A stretch of DNA of 17,166 nt, taken from NCBI GenBank assembly GCA_040877415.1, contig JBBDNV010000132.1:1-17166 (forward strand). The letters run 5' to 3'. Numbering within the stretch: position 1 is the first letter of the stretch; the number at the start of each line of letters is the position of its first letter. Positions 1 through 6,199 of the stretch are shown in pieces. Made by a program: the position numbers and the translations under genes. The notes beneath the pieces are model-generated. The model searched no databases. It worked only from the letters and a program-made list of their open reading frames with translations, and was not told where the DNA came from. This DNA comes from JBBDNV01 sp040877415. GTDB lineage: Bacteria > Planctomycetota > Planctomycetia > Pirellulales > PALSA-1355.

Positions 1-23
1 GGTCGTAAGGATGCGGCCGACGC

Positions 24-623
24 GTGCCATGCTTGTTTCGGGGTAACGATTTGGAAGTGATCGAACGAACCGAACGGACCGACGAGCAGTTGGCCGCCGA
101 GGCTGCCCGCGAGGGCTCTGACGGCCCGGCGTTCGTGGCGCTGGTGGAGCGTTTTCGCCAGCGCGTGTGGCGGATCTGCTTTCGTTTGTTGGGCAACGAG
201 CAGGACGCCAACGACGCGGCCCAGGAGGTTTTTCTCCGGCTGTTCACCAGCCGGACGAAGTACGAGGGCCGCTCGAAATACGCCACCTGGGTTCACGCGA
301 TCGCGGTGCGCACTTGCCTGACAATCCGCCGCGGACGCGGACGACGACGAAAACACGAAGACACCGCCAGCGACGAGCAATGGGAACGGCAACAGCCCGA
401 GCAACAACCCGACCGGCCCGGACTGGCGATCGACCTTTTGCGGATGATGGAGATTCTGGACGAAGAGGATCGGGCGATGCTGATCCTCAAGTACGCGGAA
501 ATGTACGACTACGAAGAGCTGGCCGAGATCTTCGATCTTTCGGTCAGCGCCTGCAAGATGCGGCTCTCGCGAGCCAAAGAAAAACTGATGACCCGCTTCC
601 CCGACCACCAATTGTCATCCTGA
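24..623 (+). CDS. ECF-type sigma-70 family RNA polymerase sigma factor
   Basis: This protein should direct RNA polymerase to a dedicated promoter set. Region 2 spans about residues 38-105: AFVALVERFRQRVWRICFRL, then NDAAQEVFLRLF, then a WVHAIAVRTCL stretch. Region 4 spans about 138-192, with the helix-turn-helix reading YEELAEIFDLSVSACKMRLS. A basic Arg-rich linker (about 103-112) joins them, and region 3 is absent, as in ECF factors. At 199 aa the length is normal for the family. The GTG at 24 has AAGGA at 7-11. An in-frame GTG at 57 would start at IERTERTDEQ and fits family alignments equally well, so the start is uncertain. The next gene begins 12 bp downstream and is probably cotranscribed. 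It lacks a zinc-binding anti-sigma motif, so the regulator of this factor is not evident. Confidence 0.9.
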   Translation: MPCLFRGNDLEVIERTERTDEQLAAEAAREGSDGPAFVALVERFRQRVWRICFRLLGNEQDANDAAQEVFLRLFTSRTKYEGRSKYATWVHAIAVRTCLTIRRGRGRRRKHEDTASDEQWERQQPEQQPDRPGLAIDLLRMMEILDEEDRAMLILKYAEMYDYEELAEIFDLSVSACKMRLSRAKEKLMTRFPDHQLSS

Positions 624-635
624 TGGACCGCACCC

Positions 636-872
636 ATGGCCACCGATCTATTTGAACAACTCGCCGAACTGGAAGTGCCGCCGCCCCCGGACCAGTTCGA
701 CCAGCAGTTGCACGAGCGCGTCAACCGTTCGCTGGTTTGCGGCCAGCTCGTCGACCTGGGCGTCAGCGGCATGCCCTGGGCGCTGGCCCACTTCGCCCGA
801 GCGCTCGTGGGGTTTTTGACCCTGACCGTCACGGGACGCTACGAATCGAAAACGAAGCATCGACGCCGCTAA
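636..872 (+). CDS. Small one-helix protein linked to the ECF sigma factor
   Basis: A 78-aa protein starting 12 bp after the sigma factor stop. The N-terminal 45 residues are acidic and soluble (FEQLAELEVPPPPDQFDQQL). They are followed by a hydrophobic stretch at about 48-68 (ALAHFARALVGFLTLTVTG) and a short basic tail ending KTKHRRR. That layout predicts a cytoplasmic N-terminus anchored by one membrane helix. There is no HxxxCxxC zinc motif, so it is not a classical zinc-finger anti-sigma factor. From memory, similar small proteins follow ECF sigma genes in other planctomycetes, so a role in holding the sigma factor at the membrane is possible. That role is inference; the function is unknown. 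Confidence 0.65.
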   Translation: MATDLFEQLAELEVPPPPDQFDQQLHERVNRSLVCGQLVDLGVSGMPWALAHFARALVGFLTLTVTGRYESKTKHRRR

Positions 873-979
873 CGCGGCGTGCACCGACACCGACGCGCGT
901 GAATTTTGACTGCCCCCAGTAAGACTGCCCGGAACGCCGGACCAACACAATCACCTCTTTTTTCTCGAAAGGAACAGAC

Positions 980-1867
980 ATGAACCTTCTTGCATTCGCG
1001 GATCCGACCGTCGCGGAACAAACGACGGATAAAGTGAGCGAGACGTTTGCCAATTCGCGGGACGCCGTGGTGACCAGCTTTAGCGACGCCTGGCACCAGA
1101 CGATCGCCGTGGCGCCGAAAGTCGTAGCCATGGTCGTCGTGATCGTGATCGGCTACGTGATCGCCCGCTTCATCGCCAAGGCCGCCACGACCTTGACCGA
1201 AAAGCTCGGCCTGCAGAGCGCGGCCGATCAGAGCGGCCTGGCCGAATCGATGCACCGGATGGGCATCGAGCGCAACGTGCCGGGGATTATCGGCACGATC
1301 GTGTTCTGGCTGCTGATGCTGGTGTTCCTGATGGCCGGCTTCAACATCCTCGGCCTGCCGGCCGTGAGCGATGCCATGCAGGTCGTCGTCAACTACATTC
1401 CGAACCTGCTCGTGGCCACGGTCGTGATCGTCATCGGTTTACTGGTCGCCTCGTTCCTGCGGGGCGTGGTGGCCACCAGCGCCGATCGCGTCGGCTTGTC
1501 GTATGCCGAGTACCTGGCCAACGGCTGCTACTACGTGTTCGCCCTGTTGACGTTCATCGCCGCCTTCAACCAACTGGGCGTGCAGTTTGCCCTGCTCGAA
1601 CAGTTGATCCTGATCGCCTTCGGCGCCGTCGCGTTGGGCTTCGGCCTGGCGTTCGGCTTCGGCGGGCGCGACGTGATGGCGGGCATTCTGGCCGGCTACT
1701 ACGTCCGCCAGCGCCTGCACAGCGGCGACCGCGTGACGCTGGGCCACCTGCAAGGCACGGTTCGCGAGGTCGGGCCCGTGGCCACGATCATCGAGACCGA
1801 TGAAGACGGCCTGTTGAATCGCCACAGCGTGCCCAATACCAAGATGCTCAACGAAGCAGTCCGGTAA
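980..1867 (+). CDS. Mechanosensitive channel family protein (MscS-like, conserved TM helix)
   Basis: A 295-aa inner-membrane protein. Hydrophobic segments lie at about 45-66, 104-125, 142-162, 182-200 and 206-228. The last is glycine-rich (FGAVALGFGLAFGFGGRDV), as in the pore-lining region of MscS relatives. It is followed by a short beta domain from about 240 (GYYVRQRLHSGDRVTL...GTVREVGPVATIIET) that ends with the NRHSVPNTKML signature near the C-terminus. The long C-terminal domain of E. coli MscS is missing. The repeated helices with conserved Gly match small conserved-TM-helix channels. AAAGGAA sits 7 bp before the ATG. A strong intrinsic terminator follows at 1904-1941, so this is probably a monocistron. 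The expected role is pressure release under osmotic downshift, or ion flux, based on family. Confidence 0.87.
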   Translation: MNLLAFADPTVAEQTTDKVSETFANSRDAVVTSFSDAWHQTIAVAPKVVAMVVVIVIGYVIARFIAKAATTLTEKLGLQSAADQSGLAESMHRMGIERNVPGIIGTIVFWLLMLVFLMAGFNILGLPAVSDAMQVVVNYIPNLLVATVVIVIGLLVASFLRGVVATSADRVGLSYAEYLANGCYYVFALLTFIAAFNQLGVQFALLEQLILIAFGAVALGFGLAFGFGGRDVMAGILAGYYVRQRLHSGDRVTLGHLQGTVREVGPVATIIETDEDGLLNRHSVPNTKMLNEAVR

Positions 1868-1903
1868 GCACTCGCTAGCGTCAGCCGACACGTTTGGCAA
1901 ACG

Positions 1904-1941
1904 AAGCCCAGGGAAAGCCTTCCCTGGGCTTTTGTTTTTTT
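1904..1941 (+). terminator. Intrinsic terminator after the MscS-like gene
   Basis: A perfect 12-bp stem, AAGCCCAGGGAA (1904-1915) against TTCCCTGGGCTT (1920-1931), with a 4-nt AGCC loop, followed by TTGTTTTTTT. It begins 36 bp after the channel gene stop. It has textbook geometry and separates this gene from the DUF1569 gene. Confidence 0.93.
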
Positions 1942-1969
1942 CGTCGGTCGGCTCGATTTGCTGCATGGC

Positions 1970-1978
1970 TGCTATACT
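1970..1978 (+). promoter_or_regulatory. Extended -10 promoter for the DUF1569 gene
   Basis: TGC followed by TATACT forms an extended -10 (TGn-TATAAT-like) about 70 bp before the ATG at 2048 and just downstream of the terminator. No good -35 lies 16-18 bp upstream, which extended -10 promoters tolerate. Called from the motif only. Confidence 0.45.
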
Positions 1979-2047
1979 AGTGGCCGTAGGGGGCAAGGTG
2001 TCCAATGGAAAAATCGCGCGCGGTGCGGTTTTCTTGATCGAGTGCCG

Positions 2048-2542
2048 ATGAATGCCCCCCAAGCGACCCCGCGTCGCCGCCCGCTGCGATTCGAGTCGAT
2101 CGACGAGGTGGCCGCCGACGTCGATCGGATTGTCGCGGCCCAACATGCCGGCCACCTGGTGGCCACGGGAAACTGGACCCCGGCTCAGATCTTCGAGCAC
2201 CTGGCCCGGTTCATCGAGTTTTCCTACGAGGGGTTTCCGTTTCGTGCAAGCTGGCCGGTGCGGGCCGTCAGCTACGTGGCCAAGTGGGTCGCCTGGCGGC
2301 GGTTCGTCGATTGGGCGCTAAGGCCCGGTTTCCGGATCCCGCACGACGCCTTGCGGCCCGACGATTGGGCCGATTTCGACGTGGCCACGGCCCGGCTGCG
2401 CGCGCAGCTCACGCGCATTCGCCGCGGCGAGCCCATGACGAAGCCCAGCCCCTTCGAGGGCTCGATCACGCACGATCAATGGGTTTACGTACACTTGCGG
2501 CATGCCGCATTGCACCTGAGTTTTTTGGATTTCCCACGCTAG
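2048..2542 (+). CDS. DUF1569 domain protein (DinB-like fold)
   Basis: A 164-aa soluble protein. Family hallmarks are ATGNWTPAQIFEHLARFIEF in the first half (the histidine of the EHLA motif), FRIPHDALRPDD in the middle, and SPFEGSITHDQWVYVHLRHA followed by ALHLSFLDFP at the C-terminus. The spaced histidines recall the metal-binding His triad of DinB-like four-helix proteins. DUF1569 is an uncharacterised family I associate with planctomycetes and related phyla; no reaction is known. The ATG at 2048 was chosen because an in-frame TTG at 1958 lies within the promoter region and would add an unconserved 30-residue leader. The stop codon lies within the left arm of a palindromic repeat. Confidence 0.85.
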   Translation: MNAPQATPRRRPLRFESIDEVAADVDRIVAAQHAGHLVATGNWTPAQIFEHLARFIEFSYEGFPFRASWPVRAVSYVAKWVAWRRFVDWALRPGFRIPHDALRPDDWADFDVATARLRAQLTRIRRGEPMTKPSPFEGSITHDQWVYVHLRHAALHLSFLDFPR

Positions 2543-2637
2543 CCCGAAGCGCGGGGCGGCACAAATACCAGAGCGAAGCGCAAGCGAGGGAGATGTGCCA
2601 CGAAGCGTGAATTCCCCTCGCTGGCGCTTCGGGCTAG
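2539..2637. repeat. Palindromic intergenic repeat overlapping the DUF1569 stop codon
   Basis: Perfect 14-bp arms, CTAGCCCGAAGCGC (2539-2552) and GCGCTTCGGGCTAG (2624-2637). A second imperfect pair lies inside: GAAGCGCAAGCGAGGGA near 2575-2591 against TCCCCTCGCTGGCGCTTC at 2613-2630. The two left pieces look like one repeat unit split by about 22 bp. It resembles a REP or MITE-like palindrome of a kind I recall from Pirellulales intergenic regions. It could also act as a 3' mRNA stabiliser for the upstream gene. Confidence 0.75.
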
Positions 2638-2799
2638 TATCTTTTGGCGGTCTGAGAGGGCGATTTCCACGCTGCCGGCGCCGTCGAAAATGCTACAGTT
2701 TAGGGATATGCCAGGCGCGCCCGGGAAAGCTTGCGGGCGAAGCAAACATTTGCCAACAAAAAACAATCCTCTCATCGACCCGCAGGGGCGGAGAAGGCC

Positions 2800-3447
2800 A
2801 TGGCCAAGAAAACTCAAGCGTCGAAGAAACGCAAAACCGCGTCGCCCAGGGGCAAGTCGCAAAAGCCCGCAAGGTCGGCGAAAAAGGCGACCTCCAGAAT
2901 CTCCTCGGCGAACCAGTTCCCAGCCGCCAAATCGACTCGCGCGCCGCGCGCTTCGTCGAACCATACCGCCGGGCGGCGTGCCACCAAATTCACCAAACGC
3001 CCGGCGGCCAAAGCGGGCCGTCGCGCCGTCAAGAAAAGCGCCAAAGCGGGCGCCGCGATCCGCAAAACGGTCGACGCCTACGCCGCCACCTTGAACGACT
3101 GGCGCAAGGATTGTGTTGCCAGCTTGCGTACCATGATTCGCCGCACCGCGCCCAAGGCGTCCGAAAAGGTCAAGTGGTCCCAGCCGGTTTACGAACACCA
3201 CGGCCCGTTCGCCTGGATCAAGGCCCATGCCAAACACGTGAACCTCGGCTTTTGGCGGGGAGTGGAATTGCCCGATCCGCGCAAACTGTTATCGGGCACC
3301 GGCCACAAGGTGCGGCACATCAAGCTCGGCAGCCTGAAGGACGCGGGCAAAAAGGAATTGCAGGAATTCGTTCGCCTGGCCGCGAGGCTCAACGAAATCA
3401 AGGGCAGTCCCACGCGCCGCTCGAAATCAAAACCAAAACGCAAGTAA
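2800..3447 (+). CDS. DUF1801 domain protein with histone-H1-like basic N-terminal tail
   Basis: A 215-aa protein in two parts. Residues 1 to about 90 are almost only Lys, Arg, Ala, Ser and Pro (MAKKTQASKKRKTASPRGKS, KRPAAKAGRRAVKKSAKAGA), like bacterial histone-H1-like tails, and should be disordered and DNA-binding. Residues from about 98 to 200 form a DUF1801 domain (YdhG-like): LRTMIRRTAPKASEKVKWSQ, then VYEHHGPFAWI, HVNLGFWRGVELPDP, GTGHKVRHIKLGSL, and EFVRLAARLNE. DUF1801 has no established reaction. The ATG at 2800 has GGAG 6 bp upstream. A longer TTG start at 2731 is less likely. The C-terminus ends in another basic run, RRSKSKPKRK. The fusion suggests a nucleoid-associated role, which is inference. 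Confidence 0.85.
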   Translation: MAKKTQASKKRKTASPRGKSQKPARSAKKATSRISSANQFPAAKSTRAPRASSNHTAGRRATKFTKRPAAKAGRRAVKKSAKAGAAIRKTVDAYAATLNDWRKDCVASLRTMIRRTAPKASEKVKWSQPVYEHHGPFAWIKAHAKHVNLGFWRGVELPDPRKLLSGTGHKVRHIKLGSLKDAGKKELQEFVRLAARLNEIKGSPTRRSKSKPKRK

Positions 3448-3448
3448 A

Positions 3449-3840
3449 GACAGGATGAACAGGATGAACAGGACAGGATTACGGAGCTAGGACCGCTGCC
3501 GGCCATTCAATCCTGTCGATCCTGTTCATCCTGTCAAAAAAGAGTTCTGNNNNNNNNNNNNNNNNNNNNNNNNNNNNNNNNNNNNNNNNNNNNNNNNNNN
3601 NNNNNNNNNNNNNNNNNNNNNNNNNNNNNNNNNNNNNNNNNNNNNNNNNGCTGCCGGCCATTCAATCCTGTCGATCCTGTTCATCCTGTCAAAAAAGAGT
3701 TCTGATCGAAGGACGGGATGAACGGGACAGGATTACGGAGCTAGGACCGCTGCCGGCCATTCAATCCTGTCGATCCTGTTCATCCTGTCAAAAAAGAGTT
3801 CTGTCAAAAAAGTGTTCTGATCGAAGGACAGGATGAACAG
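3449..3840. repeat. Tandem array of ~99-bp palindrome-containing units, with assembly gap
   Basis: The unit contains ACAGGATGAACAGGA-type words, an ACGGAGCTAGGACCGCTGCC core, then AATCCTGTCGATCCTGTT and TCATCCTGTC, and ends TCAAAAAAGAGTTCTG. The GCTGCCGGCC core begins at 3495, 3650 and 3749, so the two copies to the right of the gap are exactly 99 bp apart. The flanks of each unit are inverted copies of each other, so each can form a long hairpin. The last unit carries an extra 16-bp copy of the TCAAAAAAGTGTTCTG end. Small differences (ACGGGATGAACGGG against ACAGGATGAACAGG) show that the copies have diverged. The array fills the space between the DUF1801 gene and msrA and stops just before the msrA ribosome site. 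Confidence 0.9.
3550..3649. other. Assembly gap (100 Ns)
   Basis: Exactly 100 undetermined bases inside the tandem repeat, the conventional scaffold filler for a gap of unknown size. The true number of repeat units is therefore unknown. Confidence 0.99.
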
Positions 3841-3853
3841 AAGGAGTTGAGCG

Positions 3854-4324
3854 ATGGACAAGGCCACGTTTGCCGCGGGATGTTTTTGGGGCGTCGAGGC
3901 CGCCTTTCGACAGGTCCAGGGCGTGAAAGGCACCGCGGTCGGCTACACCGGCGGGCAGACCAAGAACCCGACGTACGAACAAGTCTGCACCGATCGCACG
4001 GGCCACGCCGAAGCGGTCGAGGTTGAATTCGATCCGGCCGTCGTGTCGTACGACCAACTGCTGGCGGTGTTCTGGCAGAACCACGACCCGACGCAGCTCA
4101 ACCGGCAGGGTCCCGACTACGGCTCCCAATACCGCTCGGAGATCTTCTATCACACGGCCGAGCAGCAGGCAGCCGCCGAAGCCTCGAAGCAACAACTCGC
4201 CGCGAGCGGCAAATCCACCCGGCCGATCGTTACCCAGATCGTCCCCGCCGCCGAATTTTACAGAGCCGAGGAGTATCACCAGCAATACCTGGAAAAACGC
4301 GGCCAGGCGAGCTGCAAGATTTAA
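3854..4324 (+). CDS. msrA: Peptide-methionine (S)-S-oxide reductase MsrA
   Basis: Reduces the S-epimer of methionine sulfoxide in proteins or free methionine, using thioredoxin, as oxidative damage repair in the cytoplasm. The 156-aa protein has the GCFWG motif at 9-13 with catalytic Cys10, then TAVGYTGG, GHAEAVEVEFDP with the acid Glu53, FWQNHDPTQLNRQGPDYGSQ, YRSEIFYH, and EEYHQQYLEKRG. Cys154, three residues from the end, is the likely resolving cysteine. This is a compact MsrA with no MsrB fusion and no signal peptide. AAGGAG sits 7-8 bp before the ATG, immediately after the repeat array. Its original downstream neighbour was probably the ABC operon before the 4343-6745 element inserted. 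Confidence 0.96.
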   Translation: MDKATFAAGCFWGVEAAFRQVQGVKGTAVGYTGGQTKNPTYEQVCTDRTGHAEAVEVEFDPAVVSYDQLLAVFWQNHDPTQLNRQGPDYGSQYRSEIFYHTAEQQAAAEASKQQLAASGKSTRPIVTQIVPAAEFYRAEEYHQQYLEKRGQASCKI

Positions 4325-4334
4325 CGGAAGCCCT

Positions 4335-4342
4335 CCTCCGCT
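4335..4342. repeat. Left 8-bp direct repeat (candidate target-site duplication)
   Basis: CCTCCGCT lies directly outside the left inverted repeat. The same 8 bases lie directly outside the right inverted repeat at 6746-6753. In both places exactly 3 nt separate it from the perfect 13-bp inverted core. Confidence 0.7.
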
Positions 4343-4358
4343 GATAGTGGTACAGTTT
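4343..4358 (+). repeat. Left terminal inverted repeat
   Basis: GATAGTGGTACAGTTT. The last 13 bases are the exact inverse of 6730-6742. Confidence 0.75.
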
Positions 4359-4384
4359 GCCGGGAGTTAAGGGAAAAGGGAGTT

Positions 4385-4834
4385 TCAATGGAACACATCA
4401 GCCAATGACGTTAGTTCCGTCCAGTAGTCGCGCCGACTGGGGAAGGGTCCGTTTTTCCGCAAACGAAAGAATCGAACCTCGCTTCCGCGCTTCCATTGCC
4501 CAAGCAGAATCGCCTTAGCTCGATACGTTCTCCCGACGTGCCTGAGCCGCTTAATTTCGTCCGTGGATGGGAATGCGGCGCTTCCGCCCTTGACTTGGAT
4601 CAGAATGATCTCAAACACGTCGCCACGCTTGCCAGGCGGCTCACAGGGGGCATGGTTTTTGCGAACCGCCATCATGTCAACGATGCCGACCGACTCACCA
4701 CCCGCCGGTCCAACAAACGTGACAAGCTGCCATTTCGTCTTGGCGATAAATCGCGCGATCCGCACCTTGGTCATCGTGACGGCCCATCGTGCCGTCCTGG
4801 CCGCGGTCTGTTGCGCGTTCGTCCAATCGGTCAT
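4385..4834 (-). CDS. Uncharacterised protein with PD-(D/E)XK nuclease-like core
   Basis: A 149-aa protein from the ATG at 4834; an in-frame TTG at 4852 would add six residues. Neither has a good ribosome site, so the start is uncertain. The first 30 residues are a weak basic leader. The core begins KWQLVTFVGPAGGESVGIVD, then MAVRKNH, then FEIILIQVKGG, EIKRLRHVGRTYRAKAILLG, and ends TELTSLADVF. Asp53 (GIVD), then a strand carrying Q80-x-K82 (LIQVKGG), then an Arg-rich helix resemble the D...(D/E/Q)-x-K pattern of restriction-endonuclease-like folds, where QxK variants occur in Mrr-like enzymes. The nuclease assignment is inference from this pattern alone. It probably shares a transcript with the Cys-rich membrane protein upstream (39-bp gap). 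Confidence 0.65.
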   Translation of the reverse strand: MTDWTNAQQTAARTARWAVTMTKVRIARFIAKTKWQLVTFVGPAGGESVGIVDMMAVRKNHAPCEPPGKRGDVFEIILIQVKGGSAAFPSTDEIKRLRHVGRTYRAKAILLGQWKRGSEVRFFRLRKNGPFPSRRDYWTELTSLADVFH

Positions 4835-4873
4835 CGCTGCTCTGCTGGACAAGGGGCCAGGCGTGAAGGGAAA

Positions 4874-5392
4874 TCAGGGGACGCGATTCAGGCTAACCCA
4901 AAGAGCAGCCGATGCGACCGCGGCCGAGAGGATGGTTCCCGCAGCGGCGAAAATGGCAATGATCCTGGTGGATCGCATGTCGTTCCGATCCTCCCGTCGC
5001 CATTCGACACGCCTCCGCTCCTCTTGTTCTCTGAATGCGGACTGCTCTGCACGCACCTGTTCGATGATTGCCATATCTTCGTGTTCTTTCGGCGTCTTTC
5101 CCGAAATCCACCGCCTGAAGTGTGAGCAAGCCCTGTCTTTGCTGATGGCTTTTTCCGGAACCCTGAGCGTTTTCATGTCCTCCGAGAATGCGGCGATGCC
5201 GTAATAGCAAATCAGGCTGTCAGTCTCCTCCATCGGAAAACCGCCCCCTCCAATTCCTTCAGGTGCGTAGTGGAGACGGGTCTTCGGAGTTCCATACTTG
5301 CGCACACGCTCGTCGGCCGGATATACGTCCGAAGTTGACGCATTGCGAACAGACAAAAACGCGCAATCCTTACAGCGTACGCATTCTGGCAT
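4874..5392 (-). CDS. Cys-rich N-terminus, coiled coil and C-terminal membrane anchor; function unknown
   Basis: A 172-aa protein. The N-terminus has CxxCxxC (Cys4, Cys7, Cys10). Cys62 and a CSH pair (Cys89, His91) follow, enough ligands for a zinc or Fe-S site. Residues about 103-138 are highly charged and helical (EEQVRAEQS, EQEERRRVEWRRED), probably a short coiled coil. Residues about 143-166 are one hydrophobic helix (IIAIFAAAGTILSAAVASAA), followed by a six-residue tail. This predicts a soluble metal-binding domain anchored at the membrane by its C-terminus. The ATG at 5392 has GAGGAG 8 bp upstream, the best translation signal inside the element. It lies just upstream of the nuclease-like gene on the same strand. 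I do not recognise the family. Confidence 0.75.
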   Translation of the reverse strand: MPECVRCKDCAFLSVRNASTSDVYPADERVRKYGTPKTRLHYAPEGIGGGGFPMEETDSLICYYGIAAFSEDMKTLRVPEKAISKDRACSHFRRWISGKTPKEHEDMAIIEQVRAEQSAFREQEERRRVEWRREDRNDMRSTRIIAIFAAAGTILSAAVASAALWVSLNRVP

Positions 5393-5434
5393 CGTGCACT
5401 CCTCTCAGCTTGACGGCGCACACCGATCGGAGTA

Positions 5435-5459
5435 CCATGCAAGTGCTCAGTCTGCATGG
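5435..5459. promoter_or_regulatory. Short palindrome upstream of the Cys-rich gene
   Basis: CCATGCA (5435-5441) and TGCATGG (5453-5459) form a perfect 7-bp inverted repeat with an 11-bp spacer, 43-67 bp upstream of the minus-strand start at 5392. It could be an operator or a leader hairpin. No clear promoter hexamers were found with it. Confidence 0.3.
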
Positions 5460-5486
5460 ACCGATGGCGTCCAAAACGAAATTACG

Positions 5487-5516
5487 AAAGGCCGTCCGCA
5501 CCACCGGGCGGCTTTT
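5487..5516. terminator. Intrinsic-terminator-like hairpin between the IS remnant and cargo genes
   Basis: AAAG plus GCCGTCCG (5487-5498), a CACCAC loop, then CGGGCGGC plus TTTT (5505-5516). The stem is 12 bp including two G-U pairs, with U-rich ends in both orientations. On the minus strand it would insulate the two cargo genes from transcription entering from the transposase remnant. Confidence 0.55.
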
Positions 5517-5545
5517 CGCATTATAGCGGTCTCTCTGTCTTTCGG

Positions 5546-6034
5546 TTAGGCGGCGGCTTCGTACAAGTCATCAAACGACCACAGGCGATCCGTCACTCCG
5601 GCGAGCATCGCGGCCGGCAGCCGATACCGCCCGCCTTGCGGCTCGCGCGTCCGCCAACACCAGTTGTAATACGCCATGAAGATCGACACGGCGGCTTGCA
5701 GGTTGGCGAGTTTCTTGGAGAAGCCGAGCGACAATCGCGTGAACCGCTTCAGCAGCGTGCGGATGGTCAGGTTGTGGCGTTCGACGTGCGACGTGCATAT
5801 CGTGTTTAGCTCGCGCTCGCCTATGCCGAAGATTCCCGTGCGCTTCGTACCAACCATGTCGGAAAGTTCGTAGGGCAGGTTTGCATTGCGGTACTCTTTT
5901 ATGATCGTGCCAAACTTGACGTAGGGCCCGAAAGCCAAGTCGACCGCTTCGGGGTAGGCGGCAAAACCGTCGGTCGACAGTTGCGTGATCTTCAAGCTGT
6001 ATCCAAGCGGATCACCTTCGACAGGTTCCGGCAT
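5546..6034 (-). pseudogene. IS1-like DDE transposase, 5'-truncated remnant
   Basis: The 162 codons match the C-terminal half of transposases that databases name IS1 family, common in planctomycetes and actinobacteria. Landmarks are LSTDGFAAYPEAVDLAFG (the second catalytic Asp), HVERHNLTIRTLLKRFTRLS (the region with the catalytic Glu), GFSKKLANLQAAVSIFMAYY, and the family end PAAMLAGVTDRLWSFDDL. The whole N-terminal half, including the helix-turn-helix and the first Asp motif (usually DEIW), is missing. Homology begins only about 12 codons after the apparent ATG. The preceding residues, MPEPVEG, come from a common GAACCTGTCGAAGG-type repeat sequence rather than from transposase. The protein cannot be active. 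Whether this gene once moved the 4343-6745 element or is an older passenger is unclear. Confidence 0.85.
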
Positions 6035-6037
6035 TGA

Positions 6038-6091
6038 CCTAACCTTCCTTGCCGCCGGCCGACCAAGGGCGCAGGCATGGCAAAGGTTAGG
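6038..6091. repeat. 9-bp inverted repeat at the truncated end of the transposase
   Basis: CCTAACCTT (6038-6046) and AAGGTTAGG (6083-6091) are perfect inverses. With gaps the match extends to TTGCC (6049-6053) and GGCAA (6079-6083). It lies immediately beyond the broken 5' end of the transposase, so it may mark an insertion or recombination junction, or be a small palindromic repeat of its own. Confidence 0.5.
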
Positions 6092-6199
6092 AGAACGCCA
6101 TACGCGGCGCCCGAGGCCGATGTGCGGGGATCAGCCGCATTGCCGGACGAGGAAGGTTATTCTAGCGATAGTCGCGCCACGACACTACAATTAGGGGCC

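Noticed and set aside
1958..1978. TTGCTG with TATACT as a full -35/-10 promoter
   Set aside because: The spacing is only 9 bp; the site is better explained as an extended -10.
2731..2799. Upstream TTG start for the DUF1801 protein
   Set aside because: No ribosome site at 2731, while the ATG at 2800 has GGAG at good spacing and begins the typical MAKK tail.
3449..3850. CRISPR array
   Set aside because: The units are contiguous 99-bp tandem copies without unique spacers, and no cas genes are present.
3479..3933. Short minus-strand readings containing RMNRIDRIEWPAAVLAP
   Set aside because: They translate the repeat array and run across the N gap; this is repeat sequence, not a protein.
4496..5526. 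Plus-strand readings across the cargo pair
   Set aside because: The minus-strand proteins have coherent domains, and the first has a strong GAGGAG; the plus readings look random.
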